The notes under the pieces were generated by a model, which did no database searches, was not told the DNA's origin, and worked only from the letters and a program-made list of their open reading frames with translations. Of a stretch of DNA of 64,000 nt, positions 16,107-24,813 are shown one piece after another. Every line of letters begins with the position of its first letter. Position 1 is the stretch's first letter. Source of the stretch: Trebonia kvetii (GTDB taxonomy: Bacteria; Actinomycetota; Actinomycetes; Streptosporangiales; Streptosporangiaceae); NCBI RefSeq assembly GCF_007827045.1, contig NZ_RPFW01000008.1:372001-436000 (forward strand). Direction: 5' to 3'. The translations under genes were made by a program, and so were the position numbers.

Positions 16107-17960
16107 CTAGACCGGGTATCGCTTGGGGCCCTGGGTGTAGATACGGCCGGTGGGAGTCGTCCATTCATGCCAGCCTGGCCGGGGCTGGGTGAGGTTCCAT
16201 CCGGGTGACTGTTTGACGCGGTGGCATTGCCTGCTGCGTGATCCGGCGTTGCACGCGCAGGTTCTGCCTCCCTTGTCGTAGGGCGTCGCGTGCTCGAAGT
16301 CGGTTTCCCTGGCGTGGCGGGAGCAGGGCGGGAAGGTGCATTCCCCGTCGCGTACCTGGACGAGGTGGCGCAGGGTGTCGTTGGGCTGGTAGGCGTGCGA
16401 TTCGTGGCGGTGGTCGCAGTCGAATGTGGGCATCGGCTCAAGTGCGACGGCGAACCGCCTGCCGTCGGGCAGGGTGAGCGTCCAGCGCCCGGAGCCGCCC
16501 GGCGGTCCGGGGTCGTCGTCGCAAGTGAAGCGCCACGCAGATCTGCCTGGCGGCCCGACCGCCCCAGCCAGCGATTTCAGCCGGCTGGCGGTGATCGTCA
16601 GCTGCACCCGGGCGGGCAGCCCGGGTCTTGCGCTGTACCCGAAATCATCCTGGCGGGTCTGGCGTCGTGCCGGGCGGGCGCAGCCGTGGCCGATCGCGAT
16701 CCCGTCGGTGTCGGTGACGGTGACGCACAGCCGGGTCGCCGGGCTGGCGATGGCGGCGGCGGCCAGGTCGCGGCAGAGTTCGGGGTCGAGCGGCCCGAGG
16801 CCGTGGCCCTCGCCGGGCCGTTCCCCGAGGCCGAGCAGCGTGGCCAGCGGCAGCACCAGATCGGTCAGGCGTGGCGGCGATGACGGTCTGGCAGGTCCAT
16901 CATCTGCTATGTCTAGGTCACCTTCGCCTGCGGCGTCCGGAGCATCGCCGTCAGCGATGTTCATTTCGGCACCGCCTGCTCGGCCGGAGCCGCTGCCGCC
17001 GGTGTCCGGCTGGTTGCCGGGCGGGGTGTTTGCGGTGCCGGGTCCCTCGCCGGCGGCCGTGCCGGGCTGGGATTGGGTGGCGAGCTGGCCGGAGGCGATG
17101 CGGGATCTGGCGCTGGTGCCGTTGATGAGATCCAGATACGCGGTGGCGCGCAGCTGGTCCGTCCGTGCCTCGCCGAACGCCCCGGAGTCGTGGTATTCGG
17201 CGGCCCGCTCGGCTACCCGGGCGTGTGCGGCCAGGGCCTGGCCGGTGGGCAGGTCCCGGCCGGACAGCCCCGCGGCGCCGGATTCCTCGCGGAACAGCAG
17301 CACCCGTGCCTTGGTCTGCTCTGCTTCCTGGCGGCGGCGGGCGGCCGAGTCCGGGTCGATGGTGATGGCGGCCTGTTCGGCGAGTTTCGCGACCTGGCTG
17401 TGGGTCTTGCCGGCCAGTTCCGGCGCGATCATGCGCTCGGCGGCGGCGGTGTCTTCGTCGGTGAGCGGGCCGAGGGCCTGGTCGATGGCGCGTGCTTTGG
17501 CCAGGGTGAGGTCGCCAGCGGCGAGCAGCTCCCCGTTGCGGGGCAGCTGGGCGTGCAGGTCCCAGGCGAGCCACATCAGGTTCTCCGCCGAGGTCACTGA
17601 CATCGCCAGGGCGGCGGCGACCTCGTGGGTGAGGGATCTGGTCCAGCCTTCGGGCAGGTCGCCGCGGTAGCTCCCGCCGGGCAGCGGCTGGTCCTCGTCG
17701 CGGATCAGCGCCCGCAGCACGCCGAGCTTGCCCGCCGCCGCCCACGACTCCAGCGCCTGCCACCGGCGCAGCAGGCCGGTCATCTCGTCACGGGACAGGC
17801 CATCGCAGCGCCACCCGGCGCCGGAGGCGGCCTCGGCCGCGGCGGCCAGCGCCGCCGACGGGGCGCAGCCGTCCCATTGGCCGCCCAGGGCGAACCCGGA
17901 CAGGTGCGCAGGGCCGGGCGTGCCGCCCGTCCCGTCGTCCTGTCCCGGCTGCGGTCCCAT
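16107..17960 (-). CDS. DUF222 / HNH endonuclease (13E12-type) protein
   Basis: 617 residues. The N-terminal two thirds is a helical DUF222 region (KLGVLRALIRDEDQPLPGG, ALAMSVTSAENLMWLAWDL, AKARAIDQALGPLTDEDTAAAERMIAPELAGKTHSQV). A low-complexity acidic linker follows, then a C-terminal HNH nuclease seen as ECTFPPCSRHARETDFEHATPYDKGG, with C-x4-C metal site and catalytic EH. These proteins occur in many copies per genome in actinomycetes and are often thought mobile, but their role is unsettled. The AT-rich upstream region 17961-18060 holds its promoter; AAAGGGG precedes the ATG. Confidence 0.9.
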   Translation of the reverse strand: MGPQPGQDDGTGGTPGPAHLSGFALGGQWDGCAPSAALAAAAEAASGAGWRCDGLSRDEMTGLLRRWQALESWAAAGKLGVLRALIRDEDQPLPGGSYRGDLPEGWTRSLTHEVAAALAMSVTSAENLMWLAWDLHAQLPRNGELLAAGDLTLAKARAIDQALGPLTDEDTAAAERMIAPELAGKTHSQVAKLAEQAAITIDPDSAARRRQEAEQTKARVLLFREESGAAGLSGRDLPTGQALAAHARVAERAAEYHDSGAFGEARTDQLRATAYLDLINGTSARSRIASGQLATQSQPGTAAGEGPGTANTPPGNQPDTGGSGSGRAGGAEMNIADGDAPDAAGEGDLDIADDGPARPSSPPRLTDLVLPLATLLGLGERPGEGHGLGPLDPELCRDLAAAAIASPATRLCVTVTDTDGIAIGHGCARPARRQTRQDDFGYSARPGLPARVQLTITASRLKSLAGAVGPPGRSAWRFTCDDDPGPPGGSGRWTLTLPDGRRFAVALEPMPTFDCDHRHESHAYQPNDTLRHLVQVRDGECTFPPCSRHARETDFEHATPYDKGGRTCACNAGSRSRQCHRVKQSPGWNLTQPRPGWHEWTTPTGRIYTQGPKRYPV

Positions 17961-18136
17961 CCGGATTCCCCTTTGTTCGATTTGCTGCTTACAAGTTCTA
18001 GTACTCGAATATTATCACTAATTCAAGATCATTATCTGCCGAAACACTATCCATTCGGTTAGTCTTTCCTATCCGAACGTCAAATGCGCTAAAGCAAAAG
18101 GCTGGTTGACCGGAACAGTCCAAAGCCAAAAGAAGG

Positions 18137-18177
18137 CCGGCCCAGCCGGGCACCGTAAAGGCGCGAGGCTGGGCCGG
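18137..18177 (-). terminator. Rho-independent-type terminator
   Basis: Perfect 11-bp arms CCGGCCCAGCC (18137-18147) and GGCTGGGCCGG (18167-18177) with a 19-nt loop. Read on the minus strand it is followed by CCTTCTTTTGG. It terminates the PKD-protein gene. The rest of 17961-18136 holds only the HNH promoter. Confidence 0.8.
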
Positions 18178-18190
18178 TTCTGAGTAGCCG

Positions 18191-19354
18191 TCAGGAGATT
18201 TTGACCTTGCGCGTCACCGTGGCGTGCTGGCCCGCCGCGTCGGTGACGGTCAGGGTGACCTTGTAGGTACCTGCCTTGGCGAACCGATGCGACACCTTGG
18301 CGCCGGCGGCGGTGTGGCCGTCGCCGAACTTCCACGCCCACGCCTTGATCTTGCCGCCGAGCTCGTGGCTTGACCCGCCGTTGAACGTGACCGCCGCCCC
18401 GTGCTTCGGCGCGGCGGGGGAGACCCCGAACGCCGCGACCGGCAGTGCGGGCTTCTCGACGCCGCCGGAGAAGAACGGCTGCGATCCGCCGGGGATGAGC
18501 AGCCTCGGCTTCACGGTCCCGCAGTTGCCCGGGTTCGTCGTCGAGGCGACCTCGACGCCCTTGTCATCGCCCCAGAGCAGTTCCTTGCCGTCGGGGGAGA
18601 AGCTCGGGCTGAGCCGCAGCGGGTGCGAGGTGCTCGCGGCGTTCAGCTTGACCGTGCAGTTCTTCGTGTATGAGCCGTTGACCTGGTCGGAGAAGAGCCA
18701 GAGCCGGACGGTGCGCGGCTTGCCGTTCGTCTAGTCCGCGGCGTCGTCCTCGAAGACGGCGAGGATGGAGCCGCTCCTGGTGAGCACCGCCTGGGCTCCG
18801 GTCCCCGTCATGGCAGCCCAGTTCCAGCCGATCACGCCGGTGTCGTCGGCCTGGGTGGTCTTGTGCACGAACCAGCGGGCCTGCGAGTCACTCACCGTCG
18901 GGCCCGCGTGCGAGACGACGAACTCCGAGTTGTTGATCCAGTACGGCTCGTAGAAGTCCTCCTGGCCGAGGGTCTGGCTGGGGAACTTGAGGCCGGTGGC
19001 GGTGGCCGGCGTCCACAGGGCGGTGTAGGAGTCGTCGCCGCACTCCCAGATGCCATAGGCGATCTTCGACGCGTTGTCGGCCTCGGATGGCGAGGACCAG
19101 TTGAGCTTGCGGGTGGTGAACTGGCGTGCGTGGGTCCCGTCGGCGTGCGCGATCCAGACGTTGCCGCCCTTGAGGTAGACGATCGACCCGGCCGGCGACG
19201 TCGCGGCCGCTGTCCCCACCGACTGCGGCGACACGGACCGCGAAGGGGCCGCCGTGGCCGCCTGCGCCGTCCCGCCGAGCAGGCTCGCGGCGGTGATGGA
19301 CCCGGCCAGCGCGACAGCGCCGAACGCGATCCGTTTCCTCGACTTGAATTGCAC
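18191..19354 (-). pseudogene. Secreted beta-propeller/PKD protein with in-frame TAG
   Basis: One continuous frame of 387 codons broken by TAG at 18731-18733 (codon 208). GTG 19354 has GGAGG six bases upstream. Residues 1-33 are a Sec signal peptide (RKRIAFGAVALAGSITAASLLGG ending AQA). Residues ~55-330 resemble TolB/WD40-like propeller repeats (GSIVYLKGGNVWIAHADGT; LRLSPSFSPDGKELLWGDD). The C-terminal ~80 residues are a PKD domain (AVTFNGGSS, AWKFGDGHTAAG, HRFAKAGTYKVTLTV). Read-through would restore a normal exported protein; otherwise a truncated propeller of 207 residues is made. Confidence 0.75.
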
Positions 19355-19707
19355 CTGGTCCTCCAGCGGCAGTTGCGTCTACGGCGAGCGCGCCTTCGCC
19401 CGCGCTAGGCCAGGCTAGGTCTGAGCCGGTGTCGCACCCCAGGGTGAGAGCACCACACCTCACGGCGGGAACCCACACCCTTCACCGTGCGGGCCGCCCC
19501 ACTCAGCCCGGCCCAAGATGCGGGAAAGCCGGCTGTCGACGCCTCTGAGGCCTCGCTGAGGACTTGCTCTCAGAATCGCCCATTCGGTCAGTAGTTGGCA
19601 CACAAGCACATAGACTCACGGCCGTAACAGCCTGTAAGCGGCTGGAAGAGGCTGCGCGCCACGGAGAACACCGTGGCCGGCCCTACCGCAGCCCCCTGGA
19701 GGAGCAC
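19355..19707. other. 353-bp divergent intergenic region
   Basis: Separates the secreted PKD gene from the ABC ATPase gene. I see no gene or tRNA. A 7-bp-arm hairpin, GCCACGG/CCGTGGC at 19658-19677, lies 30 bp before the ATPase ATG and could be an operator or leader structure. GGAGG at 19697-19701 is the ATPase ribosome-binding site. Confidence 0.5.
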
Positions 19708-20667
19708 ATGACCGCGATCGAAGTCCGCGGCCTGACCATGAGCTACGCCGATCGCCAGGTGCTCAAGGGGGTGGACTTCGAGGTCCGCCGTGGCGAGGTC
19801 TTCTGCCTGCTCGGGCCGAACGGTGCCGGCAAGACCACCACCGTCGAGATACTCGAAGGGTTTCGGCAGCGCACCGGCGGCGATGTCCGCGTGCTCGGCA
19901 TGGACCCCGCGGCGCAATCCGCCAGGCTCCGCGAGCGGATCGGCATCGTGCTGCAGGAGTGCGGCTTCCCGCGCCAGGCGCGGGTGGGCGAGTTGATCAA
20001 CATGTGGCGCGCCTACTACCCCAAGCCCAGGGCGCTCGACGACCTGCTCAACGTCGTCGAGCTGACCGAGGACAGAAATACGCAGGTGCGCCGGCTGTCC
20101 GGCGGCCAGCGCCGCCGCCTGGACCTGGCGCTCGCGCTGGCTGGCGACCCGGACCTGATCTTCCTCGACGAGCCGACGACCGGGTTCGACCCCGAGTCCA
20201 GGCGGCGCTGCTGGGCGGCGATCGAGAACCTGCGCTCGCTCGGCAAGACGATCGTGCTCACCACCCACTACCTGGACGAGGCGGAACGCCTCGCCGACCG
20301 GGTGGCGATCTTGCAGGCCGGACAGATACAGGTCGCCGGCACGGTGCGGCATGTCGCCAGGGAAGCTGGAGTACCAACCACAATCAAGTTCACCGCCCCC
20401 GAACGGGTGCTTGATGGCACTCTCCCCCCGCCCCGCTGCCTCGATGTCGTGGTGACCGGCGATGTCGCCGTCTGCCATACCGACTGCGCGAGCGCGGCGG
20501 TGCGCGAACTGCTCTCCTGGGCAGCCGCGAACGACCTCGGCGATCTCGACGGCCTGTCGGTGGAAACACCCACGCTGGAGGACGCCTACCTGCAGCTCGT
20601 CAGCTCCCTCCCGGGGCGACGACTGCCGGAAGCCCTCGAACCCCTCGTCACAGGAGGCACGCACTGA
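19708..20667 (+). CDS. ABC-2 exporter ATP-binding protein
   Basis: 320-residue nucleotide-binding subunit with Walker A GPNGAGKTT (about 37-45), Q-loop ECGFPR region, signature RRLSGGQRRRLDLALAL, Walker B LIFLDEPTTGFD and switch His in VLTTHYLDEAERLADRV. A C-terminal ~100-residue extension is typical of DrrA/CcmA-like exporters. The frame is open further upstream but GGAGG fixes ATG 19708. The permease gene follows with a 4-bp overlap. The convergent NarL-type two-component system next to it probably controls expression. Confidence 0.92.
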   Translation: MTAIEVRGLTMSYADRQVLKGVDFEVRRGEVFCLLGPNGAGKTTTVEILEGFRQRTGGDVRVLGMDPAAQSARLRERIGIVLQECGFPRQARVGELINMWRAYYPKPRALDDLLNVVELTEDRNTQVRRLSGGQRRRLDLALALAGDPDLIFLDEPTTGFDPESRRRCWAAIENLRSLGKTIVLTTHYLDEAERLADRVAILQAGQIQVAGTVRHVAREAGVPTTIKFTAPERVLDGTLPPPRCLDVVVTGDVAVCHTDCASAAVRELLSWAAANDLGDLDGLSVETPTLEDAYLQLVSSLPGRRLPEALEPLVTGGTH

Positions 20668-21416
20668 GCCGCACGATTGGCCTCGCCTTCCGCCAGGCCC
20701 TGCTTGAGCAGCGCTCGTTCTGGCGCAGCGCCGAGTACGCACTATTCACCTTCGCCCTGCCGCTCGCCCTGCTGCTGCTCATCGGGTCGACCACGGCCAA
20801 GGGGTACCTGCCTGGCACGCACGTCGAAGGTCAGATGATCTTCGTGCCGTCGATCATCGCGTTCGGCGTGATCGTCGCCGCCTACGTGAACCTTGGCGCC
20901 AAGCTCGCCACCCTGCGCCACGACGGCGTGCTGAAGCGCATCAGGACCACTCCGCTGCCGGCCGGCGCGTACCTGTCGGGTGTGCTCGGCTCAACCGCGG
21001 CGACCACGCTCGCGATCACCGCCTGCACCGCGCTGATCGGCGCGGTCGCCTTCGGCGCGGTGCCCAGGATCGGCGGCCTGGCGGAGATCGCCGGCGGTCT
21101 CGTCCTCGGCGTGGCGTGCTTCGGCTCGCTGGGCCTGGCGCTCAGCTCGCTCGCGCGCAGCGCGGAGTCGGCGTCACCGATCGCCAACGCCAGCTACCTG
21201 CCGGTGGCGATCATGTCGGGCATCTTCGACCCCACCTTCAGCGTGCCGCGCTGGCTGTCCGCGGTCGTCGCGCTGCTCCCCGTCCGCGCGCTCGCCCAGA
21301 TCCTCCAGCACGGCTACACCAACGTGGCGCACGCCCCAGTCAGCGACCTGTTCGTCCTTCTCGGCTGGACCGCCGTCGGCTGTGCCTTCGCCGCCTGGCG
21401 CTTCCGCTGGCACTAG
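20664..21416 (+). CDS. ABC-2 exporter permease (probable CTG start)
   Basis: 250 residues with six hydrophobic helices, the pattern of ABC-2 permeases. No ATG, GTG or TTG exists in frame before 20835, yet residues upstream of that point (TIGLAFRQALLEQRSFWRS, then ALFTFALPLALLLLIG) are the conserved amphipathic entry and first TM helix. CTG 20664 overlaps the upstream stop (CTGA) and has AGGAGG six bases before it, so CTG is the likely start. Starting at 20835 would remove helix 1 and give 193 residues. It partners the 19708 ATPase. Confidence 0.85.
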   Translation: MSRTIGLAFRQALLEQRSFWRSAEYALFTFALPLALLLLIGSTTAKGYLPGTHVEGQMIFVPSIIAFGVIVAAYVNLGAKLATLRHDGVLKRIRTTPLPAGAYLSGVLGSTAATTLAITACTALIGAVAFGAVPRIGGLAEIAGGLVLGVACFGSLGLALSSLARSAESASPIANASYLPVAIMSGIFDPTFSVPRWLSAVVALLPVRALAQILQHGYTNVAHAPVSDLFVLLGWTAVGCAFAAWRFRWH

Positions 21417-21418
21417 CC

Positions 21419-22099
21419 TTACGCCAGTTCCGCGTCGTGCGCGAGCAGCGCGATCTGTGTCCTGTTGGCGAGCCCCGCCTTGGCGAGGATGTGCGTCACG
21501 TGCGCCTTGACGGTGGGCACGCTCATCAGCAGCGCGGCGGCGATCTCCGCGTTGCTCTGCCCGTCGGCGATGGCGCGGACGACCTCGAGCTCGCGCGGGC
21601 TGAGCGCGGCGAGCTGACGCTCCGCCTGCTCCCTGGCGTTCTCGTGCACCACGGCGCGCCGCATCAGCCGCCGGGTCACCGCGGGGGACAGGATGGGGTC
21701 CCCGGCCGCGACGCGCCTGATCGCGTTCGCGATCTCGGCGGGCGGCGAGTCCTTCAGCAGGAAGCCGCTCGCGCCGGCGCGCAGCGCGCCGAGCACGTTC
21801 TCGTCGGCGTCGAAGGTGGTCAGCACGATGACCTCAGGCGCCCGCGGCACGCCGCGCAGCCGCCTGGTGGCGGCAATGCCGTCCACCCGGGGCATCCGCA
21901 GGTCCATCAGCACCACGTCGGGCCGGTGCTTCGCCACCGCCACTGGCACCTGGTCGCCGTCCTCGGCCTCGCCGACGATGATCAGGCCGTCGCTGCCGTT
22001 CAGCATCATCGACAGGCCGGCCCGCACCAGGGCGTCGTCGTCCACGAGCAGCACACGGATCTCCGTGGGCGGCGACAACGGGCCGTTTGCCTCGCTCAT
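21419..22099 (-). CDS. NarL-family response regulator
   Basis: 226 residues. The receiver domain (about 11-128) has the acidic pair in LLVDDD, phosphoacceptor Asp in DVVLMDLRMPRVDG, Thr in VIVLTTFD and Lys in FLLKDSPP. The LuxR-type HTH is at the C-terminus (LSPRELEVVRAIADGQSNAEIAAALLMSVPTVKAHVTHIL). The sensor kinase gene lies upstream on the same strand with a 7-bp gap. It converges on the ABC permease with a 2-bp gap, and either flanking ABC system could be its target. Confidence 0.95.
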   Translation of the reverse strand: MSEANGPLSPPTEIRVLLVDDDALVRAGLSMMLNGSDGLIIVGEAEDGDQVPVAVAKHRPDVVLMDLRMPRVDGIAATRRLRGVPRAPEVIVLTTFDADENVLGALRAGASGFLLKDSPPAEIANAIRRVAAGDPILSPAVTRRLMRRAVVHENAREQAERQLAALSPRELEVVRAIADGQSNAEIAAALLMSVPTVKAHVTHILAKAGLANRTQIALLAHDAELA

Positions 22100-22106
22100 T
22101 CCGGGC

Positions 22107-23333
22107 TCATTCCGGCCACGGCAGCGATGCGTGCAGCAGGAACTCGCCTGCGTCGCGCCGGTGCTCGAGCGTTCCCCCGGCCAGGTCGAGCCGCTCGGCG
22201 AGCCCGATAAGCCCCGTCCCGGTGCCAGGCACGGACGCGGCGCCCGGTGCCGAGGCCACCGAAGACCCGGCCGCGGGCACCCGGTTAGCGATCGACACGT
22301 CGAGCCCGCTGCCTGGCCCGCCGCCGAGCGTCACCTCGACCGCTGAGCCCGGCGCGTGCTTGCGCGCGTTGGTCAGCCCCTCCTGCACCACCCGGTACAC
22401 GGTACGCCCAACAGGATCGGGCACCGCGAGAAAGTCAAGGCCGCCGTCGTGAACCTCGACGGGCGTGCCCGCCCCGCGGGACTCCTCGATCAGCCGGTCC
22501 AGGTCGGCCATGCCGGGCAACGGCCGCCCGCCCGCCGTCGGATCCCCCGTTTCCTCCGCGCGCAGCACGCCGATGACCTCTCGCAGTTCGTCGAGCGCCT
22601 GGTGCGTCCCCGAGCGGATCACCTCGGCGGCGCGCGACAGCTGCTCGGGCGGCGCGTCGGGCCGGTAAGACAGCGCCCCGGCATACGTCGCGAGCAGCGA
22701 CAGCCGGTGCGCGAGCACGTCGTGCATCTCGCGGGCGATCCTGGCCCGTTCGCCGGCCCTAGCCTCGGCCACCCGCCTGGCCTGCTCGGCCTCGGCGTGC
22801 TCGGCCCGCTCGCGGAGCGAGGCGACCAGCTCCGTGTGGGCACGGAGCAGCGTGCCCCACCCGACGAGCGCCGCGTAGGCGACCACGGTAAGGACCGCCC
22901 ACCAGCCGTAGGGCAGGCTGCCCAGTGACCGCCACGCCCCCTGGATCAGGTGCGCCGCCACCCCGGCGCCCGCCACCGCGGCGGCGGTGCCGAGCGGCCG
23001 CCACCGGGCGACGAGCAGGACGGCGAGCGTGGCAGGCGGCGTCGCCGCGGGCGACAGGACCGCGAGAAACGACAGCAGCAGGGCCACCGGAACCAGCCAG
23101 CGGGCGAGCAGCGGCACCAGCGCGATGCTAACCACGCCGATCGCGATGTCGAGCGCCAGATAGGCCGCGGACTCGTCGCCGACGTGGCCGGCGATCGTGG
23201 CCGCGCAGAGCACGGCCATCACGGCTGCCCACACGGCGGGCTGGATCCGCATGCGGCGCCGCAGGTCCGCGTCGTTCCCGGCCCTGTCTTCTCCTGCTGC
23301 GGCGGTGGTTCCGCCGAGCGTGGCAGCCCGCAT
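22107..23333 (-). CDS. Sensor histidine kinase (HisKA_3 type)
   Basis: About 408 residues from ATG 23333 (an upstream extension to 23501 would run over the divergent YceI start). Several TM helices fill the first ~170 residues. The HisKA_3 box ARIAREMHDVLAHRLSLLATYAGAL carries the phosphorylated His, and HATPase motifs (VVQEGLTNARKHAPG; GTGLIGLAERLDLAGG) end the protein. No extracytoplasmic sensor domain is evident, so signals are probably sensed in the membrane. It pairs with the adjacent response regulator. Confidence 0.93.
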   Translation of the reverse strand: MRAATLGGTTAAAGEDRAGNDADLRRRMRIQPAVWAAVMAVLCAATIAGHVGDESAAYLALDIAIGVVSIALVPLLARWLVPVALLLSFLAVLSPAATPPATLAVLLVARWRPLGTAAAVAGAGVAAHLIQGAWRSLGSLPYGWWAVLTVVAYAALVGWGTLLRAHTELVASLRERAEHAEAEQARRVAEARAGERARIAREMHDVLAHRLSLLATYAGALSYRPDAPPEQLSRAAEVIRSGTHQALDELREVIGVLRAEETGDPTAGGRPLPGMADLDRLIEESRGAGTPVEVHDGGLDFLAVPDPVGRTVYRVVQEGLTNARKHAPGSAVEVTLGGGPGSGLDVSIANRVPAAGSSVASAPGAASVPGTGTGLIGLAERLDLAGGTLEHRRDAGEFLLHASLPWPE

Positions 23334-23463
23334 AGCAGCCAAGTCTAGGATCGGCCGCCGCGAGCGACCACCGACCAAAGTATGACCCGCATCGACCAAG
23401 GGCGGTCCGGGTACCGACCGCGGCACGATGCCCGGCCGGGGCGGCGAAACCGACGATGAGGTC

Positions 23464-24048
23464 ATGAACGAAACACATTCGCCCCTCGCCAGCGGCGTCA
23501 CGGCGACCCCGCCGGCCGGCCGCTACCGAATCGACACCAAGCGGTCCACGATCACCATCTCCACCAGGCACCTGTTCGGAATCGGCCCGGTGCGCGCCAC
23601 GCTCGCCCTGCGCGACGGGCGCATCCAGGTGAACGACCCGCCGGCCGGCTCCGCCGTCCGCGCCAGCGCCGCAGCGGTGAGCTTCCGCAGCGGCAACGAC
23701 GCCCGCGATGCCGCCGTGCTCTCGCCCCGGCTGCTCGACGCCGCGACATACCCCAGCCTCACCTTCATCTCGACCGCCCTCGAGCGTGAGAGCGCGTCAG
23801 ACGCATTCCCGGAAGGCCGCTGGCTGCTGCGCGGCGAGCTCGAGGTCCGCGGCGTCGGCCGCCTGGTGGAGGCTGCCATCGCCACGGTGTCGGCCCACGG
23901 CGGCACGCTGCACGCGACCGCACGGCTGCGCGTCGACCGCTACGACTTCGGCATCACCGCCTACCGCGGCCTCGCCGCCCGCTGGCTCACCGTGGATCTC
24001 GACATCATCGCCGAGATCGACCCGCATACCGCCACAGAAGAGGCGTGA
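23464..24048 (+). CDS. YceI-family lipocalin-like protein
   Basis: 194 residues with YceI signatures: GRYRIDTKRSTITISTRHLFGIGPVRATLALRDGRI at the start, VSFRSGNDARDAAVLSPRLLDAATYPSLTF in the middle and LTVDLDIIAEI near the end. YceI folds as a beta barrel binding polyisoprenoids. No signal peptide is visible, so it may be cytoplasmic. ATG 23464 has GAGG close upstream. The ABC exporter ATPase follows 6 bp later, suggesting an operon that could move or bind a lipid-like substrate. Confidence 0.85.
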   Translation: MNETHSPLASGVTATPPAGRYRIDTKRSTITISTRHLFGIGPVRATLALRDGRIQVNDPPAGSAVRASAAAVSFRSGNDARDAAVLSPRLLDAATYPSLTFISTALERESASDAFPEGRWLLRGELEVRGVGRLVEAAIATVSAHGGTLHATARLRVDRYDFGITAYRGLAARWLTVDLDIIAEIDPHTATEEA

Positions 24049-24054
24049 CAAGCC

Positions 24055-24813
24055 ATGACCACGCACACCACTGCCGCCGCGCTTGAGATCACCGGCCTGT
24101 GCAAGCAGTACGGCAGCAAGGTCGCCGTCGACGACCTCAGCCTGCGCGTCGCCGAGGGCGAGATCTTCGGCATCCTCGGGCCTAACGGCGCGGGCAAGAC
24201 CACCACGGTCGAGTGCGCCGAGGGCCTGCGCCGCCCCGACGGCGGCACGGTCCGGGTGTTCGGCATCGACCCCTACCGCGACCGCCGTGAGGCGCGGACC
24301 CTGGTCGGCGCACAGCTTCAGGAGAGCCAGCTGCAGGACAAGCTCACCGTCGCAGAAGCGATCGAGCTCTACGCGTCGTTCTACCCGCAGCCCGCCGACA
24401 CCGAGGCGCTGCTGCACCGTCTCGGCCTTACCGACAAGCGCAACACCCGTTACCGCAGGCTGTCCGGCGGACAGAAGCAGCGGCTGTCCATCGCGCTCGC
24501 GCTGGTCGGCAACCCCCGCCTCATCGTCTTCGACGAGCTGACCACCGGCCTTGACCCCGCGGCGCGGCGGGAGAGCTGGCGGATGGTCGAGCAGCTGCGC
24601 GACAACGGCATCACCGTGCTGCTCGTCACCCACTACGCCGACGAGGCGGAGCGCCTCTGCGACCGGGTGGCGCTCATCCAGTCCGGACGCCGCGCTGCCA
24701 CCGGAACCCCGGTAGAGCTGATCAGCGCGGGCGCGAGCCACGCTGGCTACCCGAGCACCCGTTTCAACCTCGACGACGCGATCGTCGCCCTCACCACCGG
24801 AGAAGAGTCATGA
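24055..24813 (+). CDS. ABC-2 exporter ATP-binding protein
   Basis: 252 residues, Walker A GPNGAGKTT (about 43-51), Q-loop AQLQESQLQDKL, signature RRLSGGQKQRLSIALAL, Walker B LIVFDELTTGLD and H-switch VLLVTHYADEAERLCDRV. The usual Pro after the Walker B Glu is Leu here, a small deviation that should not abolish hydrolysis. It overlaps the permease start by 4 bp (ATGA). Probably one operon with YceI and the permease. Confidence 0.92.
   Translation: MTTHTTAAALEITGLCKQYGSKVAVDDLSLRVAEGEIFGILGPNGAGKTTTVECAEGLRRPDGGTVRVFGIDPYRDRREARTLVGAQLQESQLQDKLTVAEAIELYASFYPQPADTEALLHRLGLTDKRNTRYRRLSGGQKQRLSIALALVGNPRLIVFDELTTGLDPAARRESWRMVEQLRDNGITVLLVTHYADEAERLCDRVALIQSGRRAATGTPVELISAGASHAGYPSTRFNLDDAIVALTTGEES

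Noticed and set aside
16107..17960. DUF222/HNH gene as evidence for an inserted mobile element
   Set aside because: No terminal repeats or target duplication seen; this family is chromosomally abundant in actinomycetes.
3995..18733. Stop-codon reassignment or selenocysteine at the in-frame TGA and TAG
   Set aside because: Both codons end many intact genes here; there is no Cys-equivalent position or SECIS-like context, and each event affects a single gene.
19540..19690. Possible tRNA or small RNA before the ABC ATPase
   Set aside because: Several short stems, but no cloverleaf, no anticodon arm and no T-loop consensus.
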